Assembly: GCA_965224745.1 (NCBI GenBank) | Contig: CBDCZY010000001.1 | Span: forward strand, 496,001 to 560,000 | Source of the DNA: CBDCZY01 sp965224745 | GTDB lineage: Bacteria > Pseudomonadota > Gammaproteobacteria > Methylococcales > Methylomonadaceae | DNA length: 64,000 bases | Reading direction: 5' to 3' | Shown here: piece by piece, positions 15,650 to 24,876 of the stretch | How positions within the stretch are numbered: position 1 is the stretch's first letter | Layout of the letters: each line of letters begins with the position of its first letter | Translations under genes and position numbers: made by a program | Notes under the pieces: model-generated | The model's input: only the letters and a program-made list of their open reading frames with translations | Databases searched by the model: none | Told to the model about the DNA's origin: nothing

Positions 15650-17551
15650 ATGAAAAGCCCAAGTGAGTTGTTTTTGAGAATATGCCAGTTTTTCTGCATG
15701 TTGCTTGTGTCCTCAGTAACGCTAGTGCAGGCCAATAATCCATATGATGAATCAGTACTTCACCCAGCCATTCCATTGTTAGATGAAAATGGTGTCCATG
15801 TTTTGCAGTCGCAACAAGCTTACAGTCCTAAAAAGAGTTGTGAAGGCAGCGGTTGTCATGACTACGAAAAAATCACTCATGCTTATCATTTTGAATTTGG
15901 CAGAGATGAAGCGGATGACCTCTATGGATTAAAAAGAGGGATACCACAACTAGTATCTCCAGGCTATTTCGGCGGTTACAGCTGCATGGGTGGTAGTAAC
16001 CCAAATGTGTTAGCGGCTAAAAATAATGCCACAACAGAAAATTTTGCTGACTATGGGTCATCTGGGTTCATTAAAGACTGCTATACCTGTCATGCGGGCG
16101 GTGGGCTGGGAGAAAAAGATCGCAACGGTATTCGTTATACAGATAAACCGGTAGAGACCATAATCGCACTAGATGGTGATTATTATAATCGGGGGACCGA
16201 CGAGAATAATCAGAAGGCCTCCAAAGAAACCGTCGCGCTTTGGGATTGGAAAAAGAGTGGTGTCTATGAAGCAGATTGCATGATTTGCCACACAGAATTT
16301 GACGTCTTAACCAAGTTTCCTGCCAGTCAATTTGGCCCCTCTGAAGGAGAAGAGGCTAAGACCGCTATGGATGAGTTTAAAGATGGCCGCAAAGCAATGG
16401 CTAAAAGTGGAAATTTTCGCTATATCTCCAATTCGATCTGGGAACTTATTCCTAGTGCCGATGGTAAAAACTTCCTGACGTTTGAACGTCAGCCGGAAGC
16501 ACCTGCAGGGGATCATGGCGGCAATGGCAAGTCAACTGTGGCAGCGAAGGCAGGTGAGGCGCCGCCAGCACCTGCGATGGAATTGGCTATGGATGAGAGC
16601 GGCAAGCCCAAAATACAATGGCATGCCGAAGCGTTTGACGCGAATGGCCGCATCTCAGTCAAAATGCTGCGATTTCCTGACAATGAAAACTGCATGATGT
16701 GCCATAGAACCAGTAATTCAAGACGCGGTTTTTACGGCTTCGGATCTGATGCGGTTATGGAACTGGGCGAAGACGGTATTCTTGAAACAGATTTAAAAGA
16801 TGATGTACATAAAGGCAAGGTTTACAAGGCAGCAAATGGCGAAGAACGAGTTATTGACAATTGCAATGCCTGCCATTCCAGTATGTATTTTAAACCGAGT
16901 TTTTCCAATGTTGATCTGGATGCCCATCATAATTTTCTGAAAGGCGATTCAGACATGGATATTCGTAACGATCTGGATTATTCGCCAGGTGCCATGTCGT
17001 GTGAATATTGTCATATGACAGGCCCCAATCTGATTATTCCATCAGGTCAAAAAACTTTATTGGATGCCCATCGTGAAATATGGAAGTCGAATGGCGATAT
17101 GGCCGGTTATGACAAGGATTCTTTGAGCAAAATCACCAAAACCCATTTTGATGTGGTGGGATGTGAAACGTGCCATATTACCAAACTGCAAGACAGAAAA
17201 GGCAAACCTTTAATTCCGATGTACCGTTATCGTAACGCGGAAAATGGCAAGCTGAAAATTATGCCCAGCAATCCCCGGTTGCGTTATTACTGGAAGGACA
17301 AAGCCTCCGGTAGAGCCTTGGTGCGGTTTGAGCGGGATTCTGCTTTTAAACTGGTCAAACCTGAGGATGGTAGTGATATGTATGGCCTTATTGTCGATCC
17401 AGATACCGGTGAAGAGTTAGGGCGAGTATCTGCCAGAAAGAGTCACGGTAACATACGTTTTGGTGAGCCGGAATCATATGAAGCTTTCGCCGCTTTGAAG
17501 AAGGTCTACGATAAGGTTCTAAAGAAAAAAGGTATCCCCTATAAATTCTAG
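15650..17551 (+). CDS. Octahaem cytochrome c, 5' part of an IS-interrupted gene
   Basis: First segment of a gene that continues at 19561-20289 and 21860-22038. Joining 15650-17531 to those pieces gives 2790 nt, a continuous 929-residue frame. This segment has a signal peptide (to about residue 28) and haem motifs CEGSGCH (64-70, CX4CH), CYTCH, CMICH, CMMCH, CNACH, CEYCH and CETCH; an eighth, CEDCH, lies beyond the IS66. Non-haem insertions such as the Pro/Ala-rich segment near 290-310 suggest a large exported protein. As it stands the frame ends at 17551 after five residues encoded by the IS66 end. Being the largest and first gene of the locus, it is a candidate surface or periplasmic electron carrier; its exact family is not recognised. 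Confidence 0.85.
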   Translation: MKSPSELFLRICQFFCMLLVSSVTLVQANNPYDESVLHPAIPLLDENGVHVLQSQQAYSPKKSCEGSGCHDYEKITHAYHFEFGRDEADDLYGLKRGIPQLVSPGYFGGYSCMGGSNPNVLAAKNNATTENFADYGSSGFIKDCYTCHAGGGLGEKDRNGIRYTDKPVETIIALDGDYYNRGTDENNQKASKETVALWDWKKSGVYEADCMICHTEFDVLTKFPASQFGPSEGEEAKTAMDEFKDGRKAMAKSGNFRYISNSIWELIPSADGKNFLTFERQPEAPAGDHGGNGKSTVAAKAGEAPPAPAMELAMDESGKPKIQWHAEAFDANGRISVKMLRFPDNENCMMCHRTSNSRRGFYGFGSDAVMELGEDGILETDLKDDVHKGKVYKAANGEERVIDNCNACHSSMYFKPSFSNVDLDAHHNFLKGDSDMDIRNDLDYSPGAMSCEYCHMTGPNLIIPSGQKTLLDAHREIWKSNGDMAGYDKDSLSKITKTHFDVVGCETCHITKLQDRKGKPLIPMYRYRNAENGKLKIMPSNPRLRYYWKDKASGRALVRFERDSAFKLVKPEDGSDMYGLIVDPDTGEELGRVSARKSHGNIRFGEPESYEAFAALKKVYDKVLKKKGIPYKF

Positions 17552-19552
17552 GGCAACAGACCATCCAGAAAAAACATGCCATAAAAGTAAAAAAACACTT
17601 GACAAGGTTTTGGACACAAACTGTGTTTTCAATGTTCATTTCCGCCACACCCTGTTTCGGGTTGTTTGTCCATTTGTGAAGCGACTGGAGACCCTTTCGC
17701 AACGCTTTGCTAATTCCTTTTCGCCAATATTACCAACCCCCATTAATCGCATTGTATGGGCAAAAATCTGACCTAAAAAACCAACGATATAATAGGCTTA
17801 TACTTCATAAGACCTCTAAAGTATCGTTGAACAGAAACACTATTGAGTCGGCCATCGAAGCGTTGCAAGTAGATGTGGCCTCCATCCCTGATCCTCAGAT
17901 AAAATCCCTGGTGAATGGACTGCTTAACTTGGTAGAAACGCTTTATGGTGAAAATGAGGCGTTCAGAGAAGAAAACCAGCAGCTCAAAGATGAAATCAAC
18001 CGCTTGAAAGGTGAACAGGGCAAGCCGAATATCAAGGGTAACCGTACAAAAGAATCCGCTGATCACTCGTCCGAAAAGGAACGTCAAGTGGGCGGTGACC
18101 CTGAGGCCGATGAAAAAAACAACCCTAAGAAACGTCAACGCGAGGGCAAATTGACCAAGGTGAAAATTGACCGAGAGCAGGTTTGTCCCGTCAACAAAAA
18201 TGTCCTGCCAACGGATGCTCGATTTAAAGGCTATTCAGATGTCGTCATTCAGGACATCAAGATCATCACGAACAATGTCAAATATCGGCGTGAGGTGTAT
18301 TACTCGCCATCACAGGGGAAGACCTTTCTGGGTCAACTTCCGGCCGATGTGGCGGGGAAAGGTGAATTTGGCGTCGGTATCCGCTCCCTGATTCCGCTGT
18401 TAAAATCCGAATGCAATCTGTCGGAAAGCTGTATTCTGGACTTCTTTCAGAATTTTGGCATCGAAATTTCATCGGCGTATCTTTCCAATCAGTGGACAAC
18501 AGGCTACGCCGATTTTCATCAGGAAAAATCTGACATTGTTGAGGCTGGGCTGGCGAGTACGACATATCAGCAGACCGATGACACCAGCGCCCGTGTCAAG
18601 GGCGAAAACCATTACACGCAAATTCTCTGTAATCCCTTTTACTCGGCCTATTTCACCACCCCGCACAAAGATCGTCTGACGGTGCTGGATGTGTTCAGGA
18701 ACTTTGCGCCGCGCCAGTTTCTTTATAACACGCAGGCCATTGGCCTGCTCGAGGGCTTTCAACTGTCTAATAAAATACGCAAGGCCGTGGATAAACGGTT
18801 GGAAAAAGGCGTCTGCTTTGACGAAAGCACTTTTGATGCTCTGCTGGATACCCTCAAGCCTGGCCCGCAACAGCGGACACGCATCAAGGAGGCCTGTGCC
18901 ATCGCGGCTTACCGGGAACAGACAACGATCCCCGTGATTGAAACGCTGGTCTGCGATGATGCACCACAATTCAAGTTACTCACTCGGCATATCGCCTTGT
19001 GCTGGATACATGATGGCAGGCATTATAAAAAGCTACGGCCGATTGTTCCGCAACACAAAATGTCACTGGATAAATTTCTGACCCAATACTGGCTTTTCTA
19101 TCATCGGCTAAAGGCTTACAAACAGGCTCCGGATGACCAACAGGCCAACCTACTTTCAAAGGCGTTTGACGCGCTGTTTTCAACGCAAACGGGTTATGCA
19201 CAACTGGATGAGCGCATCGCCAAAACACGGGCGAAACAGGACGCATTGCTTCGGTTGCTTGACGACCCGGAATTACCGTTGCATAACAATGCCTCCGAAT
19301 TAGCTGCCCGTGTGCAAGCACGGGAAAGGGATGTCAGTTTGCATACCATGTCAGACGCGGGCACCGAGGTGAAAGACACCTTTATGACCCTTAGTCAAAC
19401 CGCGAAAAAACTAGGTGTTAGAACGTACGACTATATTCGGGACAGGGTCAGTGGTGAGTTTAAATTGCCTTCTCTTGCTCAGCTGATTCGTGAAAAGAGT
19501 TCAGGTTGTGAGGCGATGATTGAGACCATGCCCTAAGATTTATAGGGGATAC
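17532..19552 (+). mobile_element. IS66-family insertion sequence, copy 1
   Basis: A 2021-bp element with terminal inverted repeats GTATCCCCTATAAATTCTAG (left) and the inverse of GTATCCCCTATAAATCTTAG (right). GAAAAAAG flanks it on both sides (17524-17531 and 19553-19560), the 8-bp duplication expected for IS66. A second copy at 28742-30762 appears identical, in the same orientation. It splits the octahaem cytochrome gene. Confidence 0.95.
17707..19536 (+). CDS. IS66-family transposase, copy 1
   Basis: A 609-residue frame. A coiled-coil segment (about 75-100, LYGENEAFREENQQLKDEIN) precedes a Lys/Asp-rich linker and the DDE_Tnp_IS66 core (about 190-560). QTDDTSARVKGENHYTQILC holds the first catalytic Asp region, VCDDAPQFKLL the second, and PLHNNASELAAR the third acidic region. 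No separate IS66 orfA/orfB genes are present, as in single-gene members of the family. The true start is uncertain: the frame opens with TTG 17707 and lacks an early ATG. Confidence 0.85.
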   Translation: MLIPFRQYYQPPLIALYGQKSDLKNQRYNRLILHKTSKVSLNRNTIESAIEALQVDVASIPDPQIKSLVNGLLNLVETLYGENEAFREENQQLKDEINRLKGEQGKPNIKGNRTKESADHSSEKERQVGGDPEADEKNNPKKRQREGKLTKVKIDREQVCPVNKNVLPTDARFKGYSDVVIQDIKIITNNVKYRREVYYSPSQGKTFLGQLPADVAGKGEFGVGIRSLIPLLKSECNLSESCILDFFQNFGIEISSAYLSNQWTTGYADFHQEKSDIVEAGLASTTYQQTDDTSARVKGENHYTQILCNPFYSAYFTTPHKDRLTVLDVFRNFAPRQFLYNTQAIGLLEGFQLSNKIRKAVDKRLEKGVCFDESTFDALLDTLKPGPQQRTRIKEACAIAAYREQTTIPVIETLVCDDAPQFKLLTRHIALCWIHDGRHYKKLRPIVPQHKMSLDKFLTQYWLFYHRLKAYKQAPDDQQANLLSKAFDALFSTQTGYAQLDERIAKTRAKQDALLRLLDDPELPLHNNASELAARVQARERDVSLHTMSDAGTEVKDTFMTLSQTAKKLGVRTYDYIRDRVSGEFKLPSLAQLIREKSSGCEAMIETMP

Positions 19553-19560
19553 GAAAAAAG

Positions 19561-20289
19561 GCTATGCTAACGCCGATACGGCAATGTTTTGGACTGAATC
19601 CAATCAGTATATTATTACTCACAATACTCGACCATCACCTGAGTCCATGCCATGTGAGGATTGTCACAGCCGTAAACAAAGCGGTTCGTTTAGTTCTCTG
19701 GTATCGGCTGATGGAGTGTTGGGCGAAGGTAATGTTAAAGAAGTGGTACAGCTGCCTGATCGTCGTTTGGTTGATGAAGGTATAGTCGTATTGGATATGC
19801 CTTATATGAAGGTCGATGATACGGGTCGAGTGACTGAAAATGTTGGCGATATTCTATATACATCGAAACTGGATTCGTCAATGACCATTCTTAAAAATTC
19901 CACGGCACGTGCGGTCACAGGTGAGTTTAAGCCAATCAAGTCGGCTGAACTTATCGGTGTTGCTGCAAACTTTGGCTTGGCGCTACAGCAAGACCTTCCC
20001 TCGGTCGACTCATTTATGTACGCAACGCTGAAAGGGAAAGCTGCTGTCAGGAAAAATTTGGCATTAGCCATTGATGGCGGCGGAGTCAACGAGCTGACTT
20101 TTACTTCTTATCGAGTTGAGGTCGGGCTAATCCCCGGTGCCGGAGTCGATGCAGCCAAGGATCTTCTTAACCGCAATAGCCTAGGCAGCCTAAGTTCCGA
20201 TGTATTTGTTATTGATATTTCAAATAAGAGCAAGGGCCGTGTTGAAAATGTAGGAGATCGGCCATTATTAGTTATGATGCCATACCGGG
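19561..20289 (+). pseudogene. Octahaem cytochrome c, middle part (between IS66 and IS110)
   Basis: Continues the 15650 gene after the IS66 target duplication, in phase (G at 17531 plus GC at 19561-19562 completes a Gly codon, giving KKKGYANADTAMFWTESNQY). It carries the eighth haem site, CEDCH, and then about 200 residues without haem motifs that contain VVQLPDRRLVDEGIVVLDM and similar beta-rich sequence. The native frame is broken at about 20289 by the IS110 element; as found, it ends with a stop at 20300. Confidence 0.85.
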
Positions 20290-20333
20290 GTCTACCATAG
20301 AATTTAAGGAATAAAAACAAACCTGTTAGGCTC

Positions 20334-20373
20334 GTGGATAAGTGGATATCAGGGATGATATCCACTTATCCAC
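20334..20373 (+). ncRNA. Perfect 17-bp hairpin in the IS110 left end, candidate part of a bridge RNA
   Basis: GTGGATAAGTGGATATC, a 6-nt loop (AGGGAT), then its exact inverse complement. It lies 44 bp inside the left boundary, in the 347-bp non-coding end upstream of the transposase. In IS110-group elements this end encodes the bridge RNA that specifies donor and target DNA. The hairpin is plain in the sequence; its role in such an RNA is inference, and the limits of the RNA cannot be read by eye. Confidence 0.4.
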
Positions 20374-20636
20374 AGGCTTATCGAAAAAGGGGCTTTTGTT
20401 CCGAAATTTGCGGATGACAAAACACGATAATCGAGTTAGCCTATGGTTTGACGGGGGTGTGGCTCATGGGGTCAGCGGTCTGGTTTATTAGATCCGCTCG
20501 GCACTGAAGTGCCGCCCCTGTCATCTGCATCATCCAAAGCGTCTGCCGGGATGGTGCCAATCGGTTGATGTGGCTCTGAGTGTAGACGAGACGCTGGATG
20601 ATAATTTTCATCTTTTATAGCAGAGGCGTAAGCACT

Positions 20637-21824
20637 ATGCAAACATCACAAATTACCGTGGGCATTGACATTGGTTCTTATCAGCACCGGGTGGCCATTG
20701 CCGGCCCCGACGGGGCGATTTTGGAAGAGTTTGACCTGGCCCATCATAAGTTAGGTTTTCGCGATTTTTTCCAGCGTTTGGCGGTTCATGAAAAACGCAC
20801 TGGATTACCGGTCGCCATCGCGATGGAAGGTTTCAATGGTCACGCGCGACCCTTAGATACGGAAATTCGGATGCGGGGCTATCCGCTCTATAATGTCAAC
20901 AACTTGAAGCTAGCTCGTTTCAAAGAAATTTTTCCAGGGCCCGCTAAGAGCGACCCGATTGATGCGCATAAAATTCTGGAACTGTTCCAGTTGCGTACCC
21001 ATTTACCCTTAGCCAAGGATGTGTTGCAAGAAGTCGCCGCAACACCTGCAGAAAACGACCAGCTCAAACGCTTAACACGTCGCCGCCGCCAGTTGGTCAA
21101 TGATAAGATGCGCATCGCCAATCGTCTACAGGTGGACCTCAAGGCGGTCTCACCGGGTCTACTAGACATTACCGGTAGTGTTGATAATCTTTGGTTTTTA
21201 AACTTTCTGACCTGCCGTGATGAGTTCTCCAAACTGGCTCGCATTCAGGGCAAAAGCCTGCTTCAAGTCAAAGGTGTTGGTCACCAATACGCGGATATCA
21301 TCCAACAGTGGCAACAAACCGCTTACTTTGCACCCGAAGTCGCTTGGGTGGGTGAGATGATCATTGAGGATGCTCAGCGTATCTTGGCAATCATGGGATC
21401 TATTAAGCGATTAGAAACACAAATAATGGACCTTACTGAACACTCGGTGATTGCTGGCCGGATACAGTCTATTCCTGGCTTTGGGGTCATTTCCTGCGCC
21501 GAGTTGGCGGGTGAGATCGGCACTCTGAAGCGATTTGCTTCCGAGGCTAGTTTAGCGCTGTATATCGGCATGGCCGCATTAGACAATCAATCTGGGCAAT
21601 TCAAAGGCACGAAAACACCCAGGCAAGTCAATAAGCGCGCCAAGGCGGCTATGATGGTAGCGGTAGCTCGACATATCGAGCGGGTACCCAGTTCCAAAGC
21701 TTATTATGACAAAAAGCGTGCTGAAGGTAAAAAGCATAACCAAGCAGTCAGAGCTTTAGGGCGACATTTAACGAGAGTCATCTGGTCTTTGATTAAGCAT
21801 CAAAGGAACTATGAAATGCGTTGA
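20637..21824 (+). CDS. IS110-family transposase (DEDD/Tnp20)
   Basis: A protein of about 395 residues from ATG 20637 (the frame extends to 20598). The N-terminal RuvC-like DEDD domain shows GIDIGSYQHRVAI (first Asp), AMEGFNGHARPL (Glu) and AKSDPIDAHKI (two Asp). The C-terminal Tnp20 domain shows IPGFGVISCAELAGEIG and IGMAALDNQSGQFKG with the conserved Ser. Such recombinases act with a bridge RNA and leave no classical inverted repeats. Confidence 0.92.
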   Translation: MQTSQITVGIDIGSYQHRVAIAGPDGAILEEFDLAHHKLGFRDFFQRLAVHEKRTGLPVAIAMEGFNGHARPLDTEIRMRGYPLYNVNNLKLARFKEIFPGPAKSDPIDAHKILELFQLRTHLPLAKDVLQEVAATPAENDQLKRLTRRRRQLVNDKMRIANRLQVDLKAVSPGLLDITGSVDNLWFLNFLTCRDEFSKLARIQGKSLLQVKGVGHQYADIIQQWQQTAYFAPEVAWVGEMIIEDAQRILAIMGSIKRLETQIMDLTEHSVIAGRIQSIPGFGVISCAELAGEIGTLKRFASEASLALYIGMAALDNQSGQFKGTKTPRQVNKRAKAAMMVAVARHIERVPSSKAYYDKKRAEGKKHNQAVRALGRHLTRVIWSLIKHQRNYEMR

Positions 21825-21859
21825 TTTGTTATTAAAAAATACTTGCAAATTCTAGCGGG

Positions 21860-22038
21860 ATGTTCAGGCCAATAATCTTGATCAGATTAATGTGGTTTTC
21901 GCCAGTCACGATTTAGGTAGCATCAGACCCGTTAGTCCAAATGATTTGATGTCTATCAGACCAGCGGATGATAGTGAAAGTGGTTACGTTGTATTTAAAA
22001 CTTTTGAAACTGGTTATTTTGTAATAGCCAACAAATAA
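21860..22038 (+). pseudogene. Octahaem cytochrome c, C-terminal part
   Basis: The last 59 codons of the 15650 gene, resuming in phase after the IS110 (VQANNLDQINVVFASHDLGS, then SGYVVFKTFETGYFVIANK and TAA). It has no haem motif and a beta-rich look. The lack of any frameshift or stop here shows the gene was intact until the insertions. Confidence 0.8.
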
Positions 22039-22154
22039 GGAAGGAGGTATTAGGTCAAGGACTACCTTCTGTGCATTCGGGTTGGACGGATGCACAGAAT
22101 TTCCAAGGAAGTTAAAGTGAATTTTAAGTTGTAGTACCCTCGTTGTAAGACTCC

Positions 22155-22191
22155 CGGATGTAGTTAGCATGACGGCTACATCCGTTTTTTT
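22155..22191 (+). terminator. Rho-independent terminator between cytochrome gene and the 91-aa gene
   Basis: CGGATGTAG pairs with CTACATCCG around a 12-nt loop and is followed by seven T. It comes 117 bp after the stop of the octahaem cytochrome gene and 11 bp before the next ATG, so it ends or attenuates transcription into the rest of the locus. Two further hairpins precede it: AGGAGGTA/TACCTTCT near 22043-22070 and a perfect CTGTGCAT/ATGCACAG at 22069-22097. Confidence 0.75.
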
Positions 22192-22202
22192 AGGAGCAGG
22201 AA

Positions 22203-22478
22203 ATGATGAAACAAGAATTGAAAACTGAATTTTCAGAATTTAAAGCAATTGCTGATGATGAAAAGCAAAACGACCATCGTACATTATTGATGAAAATGAC
22301 CCCTTGGTTAGCGGGCGCCGGGTTTGCAGCGGGCCATGTGCTGACGTCCTCCAATTGCACCATTCCTCAGCAAGGTAAATGCAGTGTCTGCGGCGGGTGC
22401 GTGGTTGCGCTAGCATCTTTAGTGACTTGGGCCGTGGTAAAAAAACGTGATGGTGACGAATGGTATATCGAAAAATAA
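22203..22478 (+). CDS. Small Cys-rich membrane protein, unknown family
   Basis: A 91-residue protein. The N-terminal 33 residues are charged. Two hydrophobic segments (about 35-50 and 66-79) flank a compact cysteine cluster, NCTIPQQGKCSVCGGC, spaced C-x7-C-x2-C-x2-C. Such a cluster could bind a metal, an Fe-S centre or take part in thiol exchange during cytochrome maturation; I recognise no family. Start ATG 22203 (or 22206) follows AGGAGCAGG. It lies between the octahaem cytochrome and the porin in the same orientation and is intact. Confidence 0.6.
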   Translation: MMKQELKTEFSEFKAIADDEKQNDHRTLLMKMTPWLAGAGFAAGHVLTSSNCTIPQQGKCSVCGGCVVALASLVTWAVVKKRDGDEWYIEK

Positions 22479-22642
22479 ATTGGCCATGGGTCTTTCCCGT
22501 TTGGCTTAATAGTTGAAATAAGATCCTTTTCACTGTTACGTCGGTTTTCCGCGTTTTCTTATAGCAAACCAGAGACATTTGAAGCGTTATTTATGACAGC
22601 GATAATAGATATTCTACAGAACAATAAGAGATTGAATATTGA

Positions 22643-23494
22643 GTGGTGGACGGTAAATACTGGAACATTTTATGGGCATTGGGTCTGATCTTATTTTGTC
22701 ACAATAGTAAAGCATGGAACTGGAGCGGAGTACTTAACAGCAAAGTCCAGATCGATAACCGCTATGGTCGAACCGACCAAGTATTTGGCGAAATCTGGGG
22801 AAACTTTGAAGTATTTGATCATAAAAAGGGGTTTCAAGGCGGTGTAGATTTCATTACTCGCCAAGGTGGTTTTGACTTCAATGACCGTGAGGGTAGAAAG
22901 GCTTTTCAAGGTGATATTTATCAGCTGTATGTCAAGCAAACTCTCAAATTAATAAATTCTACCGTTAAGTTAGGCCGATTCCAGCGAGCGGATAGTCAGG
23001 GTTTTTACGCACTGGATGGTGTTGATCTGACCTATGTCTACTCACCGTTAGACCTCTCCTTTAATTTTTATGGCGGTAAACCGCAGCGCATGGAAGATGT
23101 GCGGTCTGTCAGCGGCGACTGGATGTATGGGTTGGAAGCACTGTGGAATAAGCATGGCTTAGATTGGGGCCGCGACACTTCGCCCGTGACCTTGGATGAC
23201 TTATCTGTGCGATTTGGTATCCAACAGTTCCATGATGCGAGTACGACTTCGCGTGCGATGCTATCGGCTGTTACCTCCGGCAAGTTTAAAACGAAATATG
23301 TGGAAAAATATGAGCTCTCGTTGGTTAGCACCTACATCTTAGAAGAGTCCTTATTTGAAAATTTAATGGCATCGGCGACGTTGGACGTTAATGCCGACAT
23401 ACGGATACGAAGCGATTTTGAGATTTATGATCCGAGAGATCCTTTCCCAAGTTTCCGCGAGCAGTTCTATAGTTTGGGTGGTGATTCAATATAA
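22643..23494 (+). CDS. Outer-membrane beta-barrel (porin of the cytochrome conduit), 5' part
   Basis: First part of a 435-residue barrel protein; 22643-23475 joins 24877-25351 in phase once the ISKra4 element and one target copy are removed (1308 nt). The N-terminus has a signal peptide ending near NSKAWNWSG. The rest shows alternating amphipathic strands with frequent aromatics at turns (for example VDFITRQGGFDFND, LYVKQTLKLINSTVKLGRFQ, DLTYVYSPLDLSFNFYGG). No specific porin family is recognised. Its position among multihaem cytochromes suggests the sheath through which a cytochrome passes electrons across the outer membrane, as in MtrB or Geobacter porin-cytochrome complexes. Start is GTG 22643 or 22646; a stop immediately upstream excludes anything longer. 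Confidence 0.7.
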   Translation: MVDGKYWNILWALGLILFCHNSKAWNWSGVLNSKVQIDNRYGRTDQVFGEIWGNFEVFDHKKGFQGGVDFITRQGGFDFNDREGRKAFQGDIYQLYVKQTLKLINSTVKLGRFQRADSQGFYALDGVDLTYVYSPLDLSFNFYGGKPQRMEDVRSVSGDWMYGLEALWNKHGLDWGRDTSPVTLDDLSVRFGIQQFHDASTTSRAMLSAVTSGKFKTKYVEKYELSLVSTYILEESLFENLMASATLDVNADIRIRSDFEIYDPRDPFPSFREQFYSLGGDSI

Positions 23495-24868
23495 TGTTAT
23501 ACTAAAAACACACGTGTGCGCCATATTGCTCAATATTTCCCCAAAATTGCTGCCAACGCCCCTTTGACTGAACCAGTGCTCGCAACGATAAAATCACTTT
23601 GGCTCCTTTGTTTTTCCAACGCATCCCTGAGCCACAAAGACGTTGCTTCACCAATGTTTTGCAAGCAGCCTCAGTCACCCCCGACCCAATGGGTAATTGT
23701 TGTTTCACCTGTGTCGCATAATCCATCATGTGACGATGGTTGATAAAATAAGTCAACGCCGCCAATAAATCGTCTTTGATTGTTTTTGTCAGGCTCTTTT
23801 TCTTGGCTAATTGCTCCATTTCTGCAATCAGTGCTTCGACGGCTTTTGAGTCATGTTTGAGTTGTGTACAACGCTCATTCAGCCAACTGTCTCGCTTGGG
23901 TTTATCGGTTTTTCCTGGGTAAGCCGCGTAAGCAACGGTTGCCAAGTATTCAGTCACATGAAAAAAATCTAACAGCTGGCGACTGGTGTGTGTTTCCAGA
24001 AAGGTCCAATTGCTTTTTGCACCATCGGCGATGCCTAAGTAGAGTGCATCTGGGTAGTGTTTTTTTACCGTGCTAATTTCTTTTTCCAGGCGCTGTAAAA
24101 AAGTCCCTTTACCATATTCAGGGGCTTCTCCGATGTAGATAGTGTGTTGCCGTTTTCCGGTGACATCATACAGTGAAATATTGCCCACCATGGCTTCTCT
24201 GTATCCATCTTCTCGCATCAGGATGTAGGCTCCATCTAAGCTGACAACAACCGTGCTAATTGCTTCATTGAGCGTTGGCGTCGCATATTCCCAGATCTGT
24301 TCTTTCGCTTGGGCAATACTGCCAACCCAATCACTGACAGCTTGTAAATAAGAATGGGCGATTGTTCGGTGATGGTTTTCGTTTAAATCCTGGCAGACGG
24401 CCGGGGCATTCATGTTGGCGTATTTGTGTGCGATTTGTTGTGCAAACTTTGGGGTGGCTCCTCTGATTATTTGAGCATTCGTTTCCAGTGGGCAATAGAT
24501 CTTTCCGCCTTTTGATGTTTGATACACATAGCGTCGAATGGGGACACCACCATACGGTGTTTGGTAGATTTTATTGGTTTTATCGCGCACGGTCAGTTTG
24601 ACCTCACCCAGTTTGATTGGGCTGCCGTCGGTATCAAATTTCTGGAGGGCGTGTGCTGTGGCCAGACCTCCCATCTCATTGCATCCATCCAGGATCGCTT
24701 TTTCCATTTCCATTAAACTACCGGTGAGCGTTACAGTGACTTGGAGAGTTAATTGATTTCCTTCGTGAGCGACAACTTCAGACATGACCTTTTCCTCATA
24801 ATATCAGCAAGATAAAGTATTGATCCTCTTTTTTACTTTAAGTTCAACATTATCCAAAATCAGCACCC
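23476..24868 (-). mobile_element. ISKra4-family insertion sequence in the porin gene
   Basis: Imperfect terminal repeats GGGTGGTGATTCAATATAAT (left) and, inverted, GGGTGCTGATTTTGGATAAT (right) bound about 1393 bp. ATAGTTT occurs directly outside both ends (TATAGTTT left, GATAGTTT right), a near-perfect 8-bp duplication. Excising the element plus one copy restores the porin frame as FYSFYALGRQD. Confidence 0.85.
23502..24785 (-). CDS. ISKra4-family transposase
   Basis: A single 427-residue frame. VVVSLDGAYILMREDGY contains the first catalytic Asp, LGIADGAKSNWTFLE the second, and LPIGSGVTEAACKTLVKQRL the Glu-bearing C-terminal signature followed by CGSGMRWKNKGA. It differs in organisation from the two-frame ISKra4 element at 4123-5547: here no frameshift is needed. 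The gene is intact. Confidence 0.88.
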   Translation of the reverse strand: MSEVVAHEGNQLTLQVTVTLTGSLMEMEKAILDGCNEMGGLATAHALQKFDTDGSPIKLGEVKLTVRDKTNKIYQTPYGGVPIRRYVYQTSKGGKIYCPLETNAQIIRGATPKFAQQIAHKYANMNAPAVCQDLNENHHRTIAHSYLQAVSDWVGSIAQAKEQIWEYATPTLNEAISTVVVSLDGAYILMREDGYREAMVGNISLYDVTGKRQHTIYIGEAPEYGKGTFLQRLEKEISTVKKHYPDALYLGIADGAKSNWTFLETHTSRQLLDFFHVTEYLATVAYAAYPGKTDKPKRDSWLNERCTQLKHDSKAVEALIAEMEQLAKKKSLTKTIKDDLLAALTYFINHRHMMDYATQVKQQLPIGSGVTEAACKTLVKQRLCGSGMRWKNKGAKVILSLRALVQSKGRWQQFWGNIEQYGAHVCF

Positions 24869-24876
24869 GATAGTTT

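Larger units (their letters stand above)
20290..21859 (+). mobile_element. IS110-family element (IS110 group layout)
   Basis: Boundaries are inferred from the interrupted cytochrome gene: removing 20290-21859 rejoins CCATACCGGG to ATGTTCAGG in phase (MPYRDVQANNLD). Short GGG at both borders makes the exact point ambiguous by a few bases. The 1570-bp element has no terminal inverted repeats, a 347-bp non-coding left end and only about 35 bp on the right, the layout of IS110-group elements that encode a bridge (seek) RNA upstream of the transposase. Confidence 0.85.
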
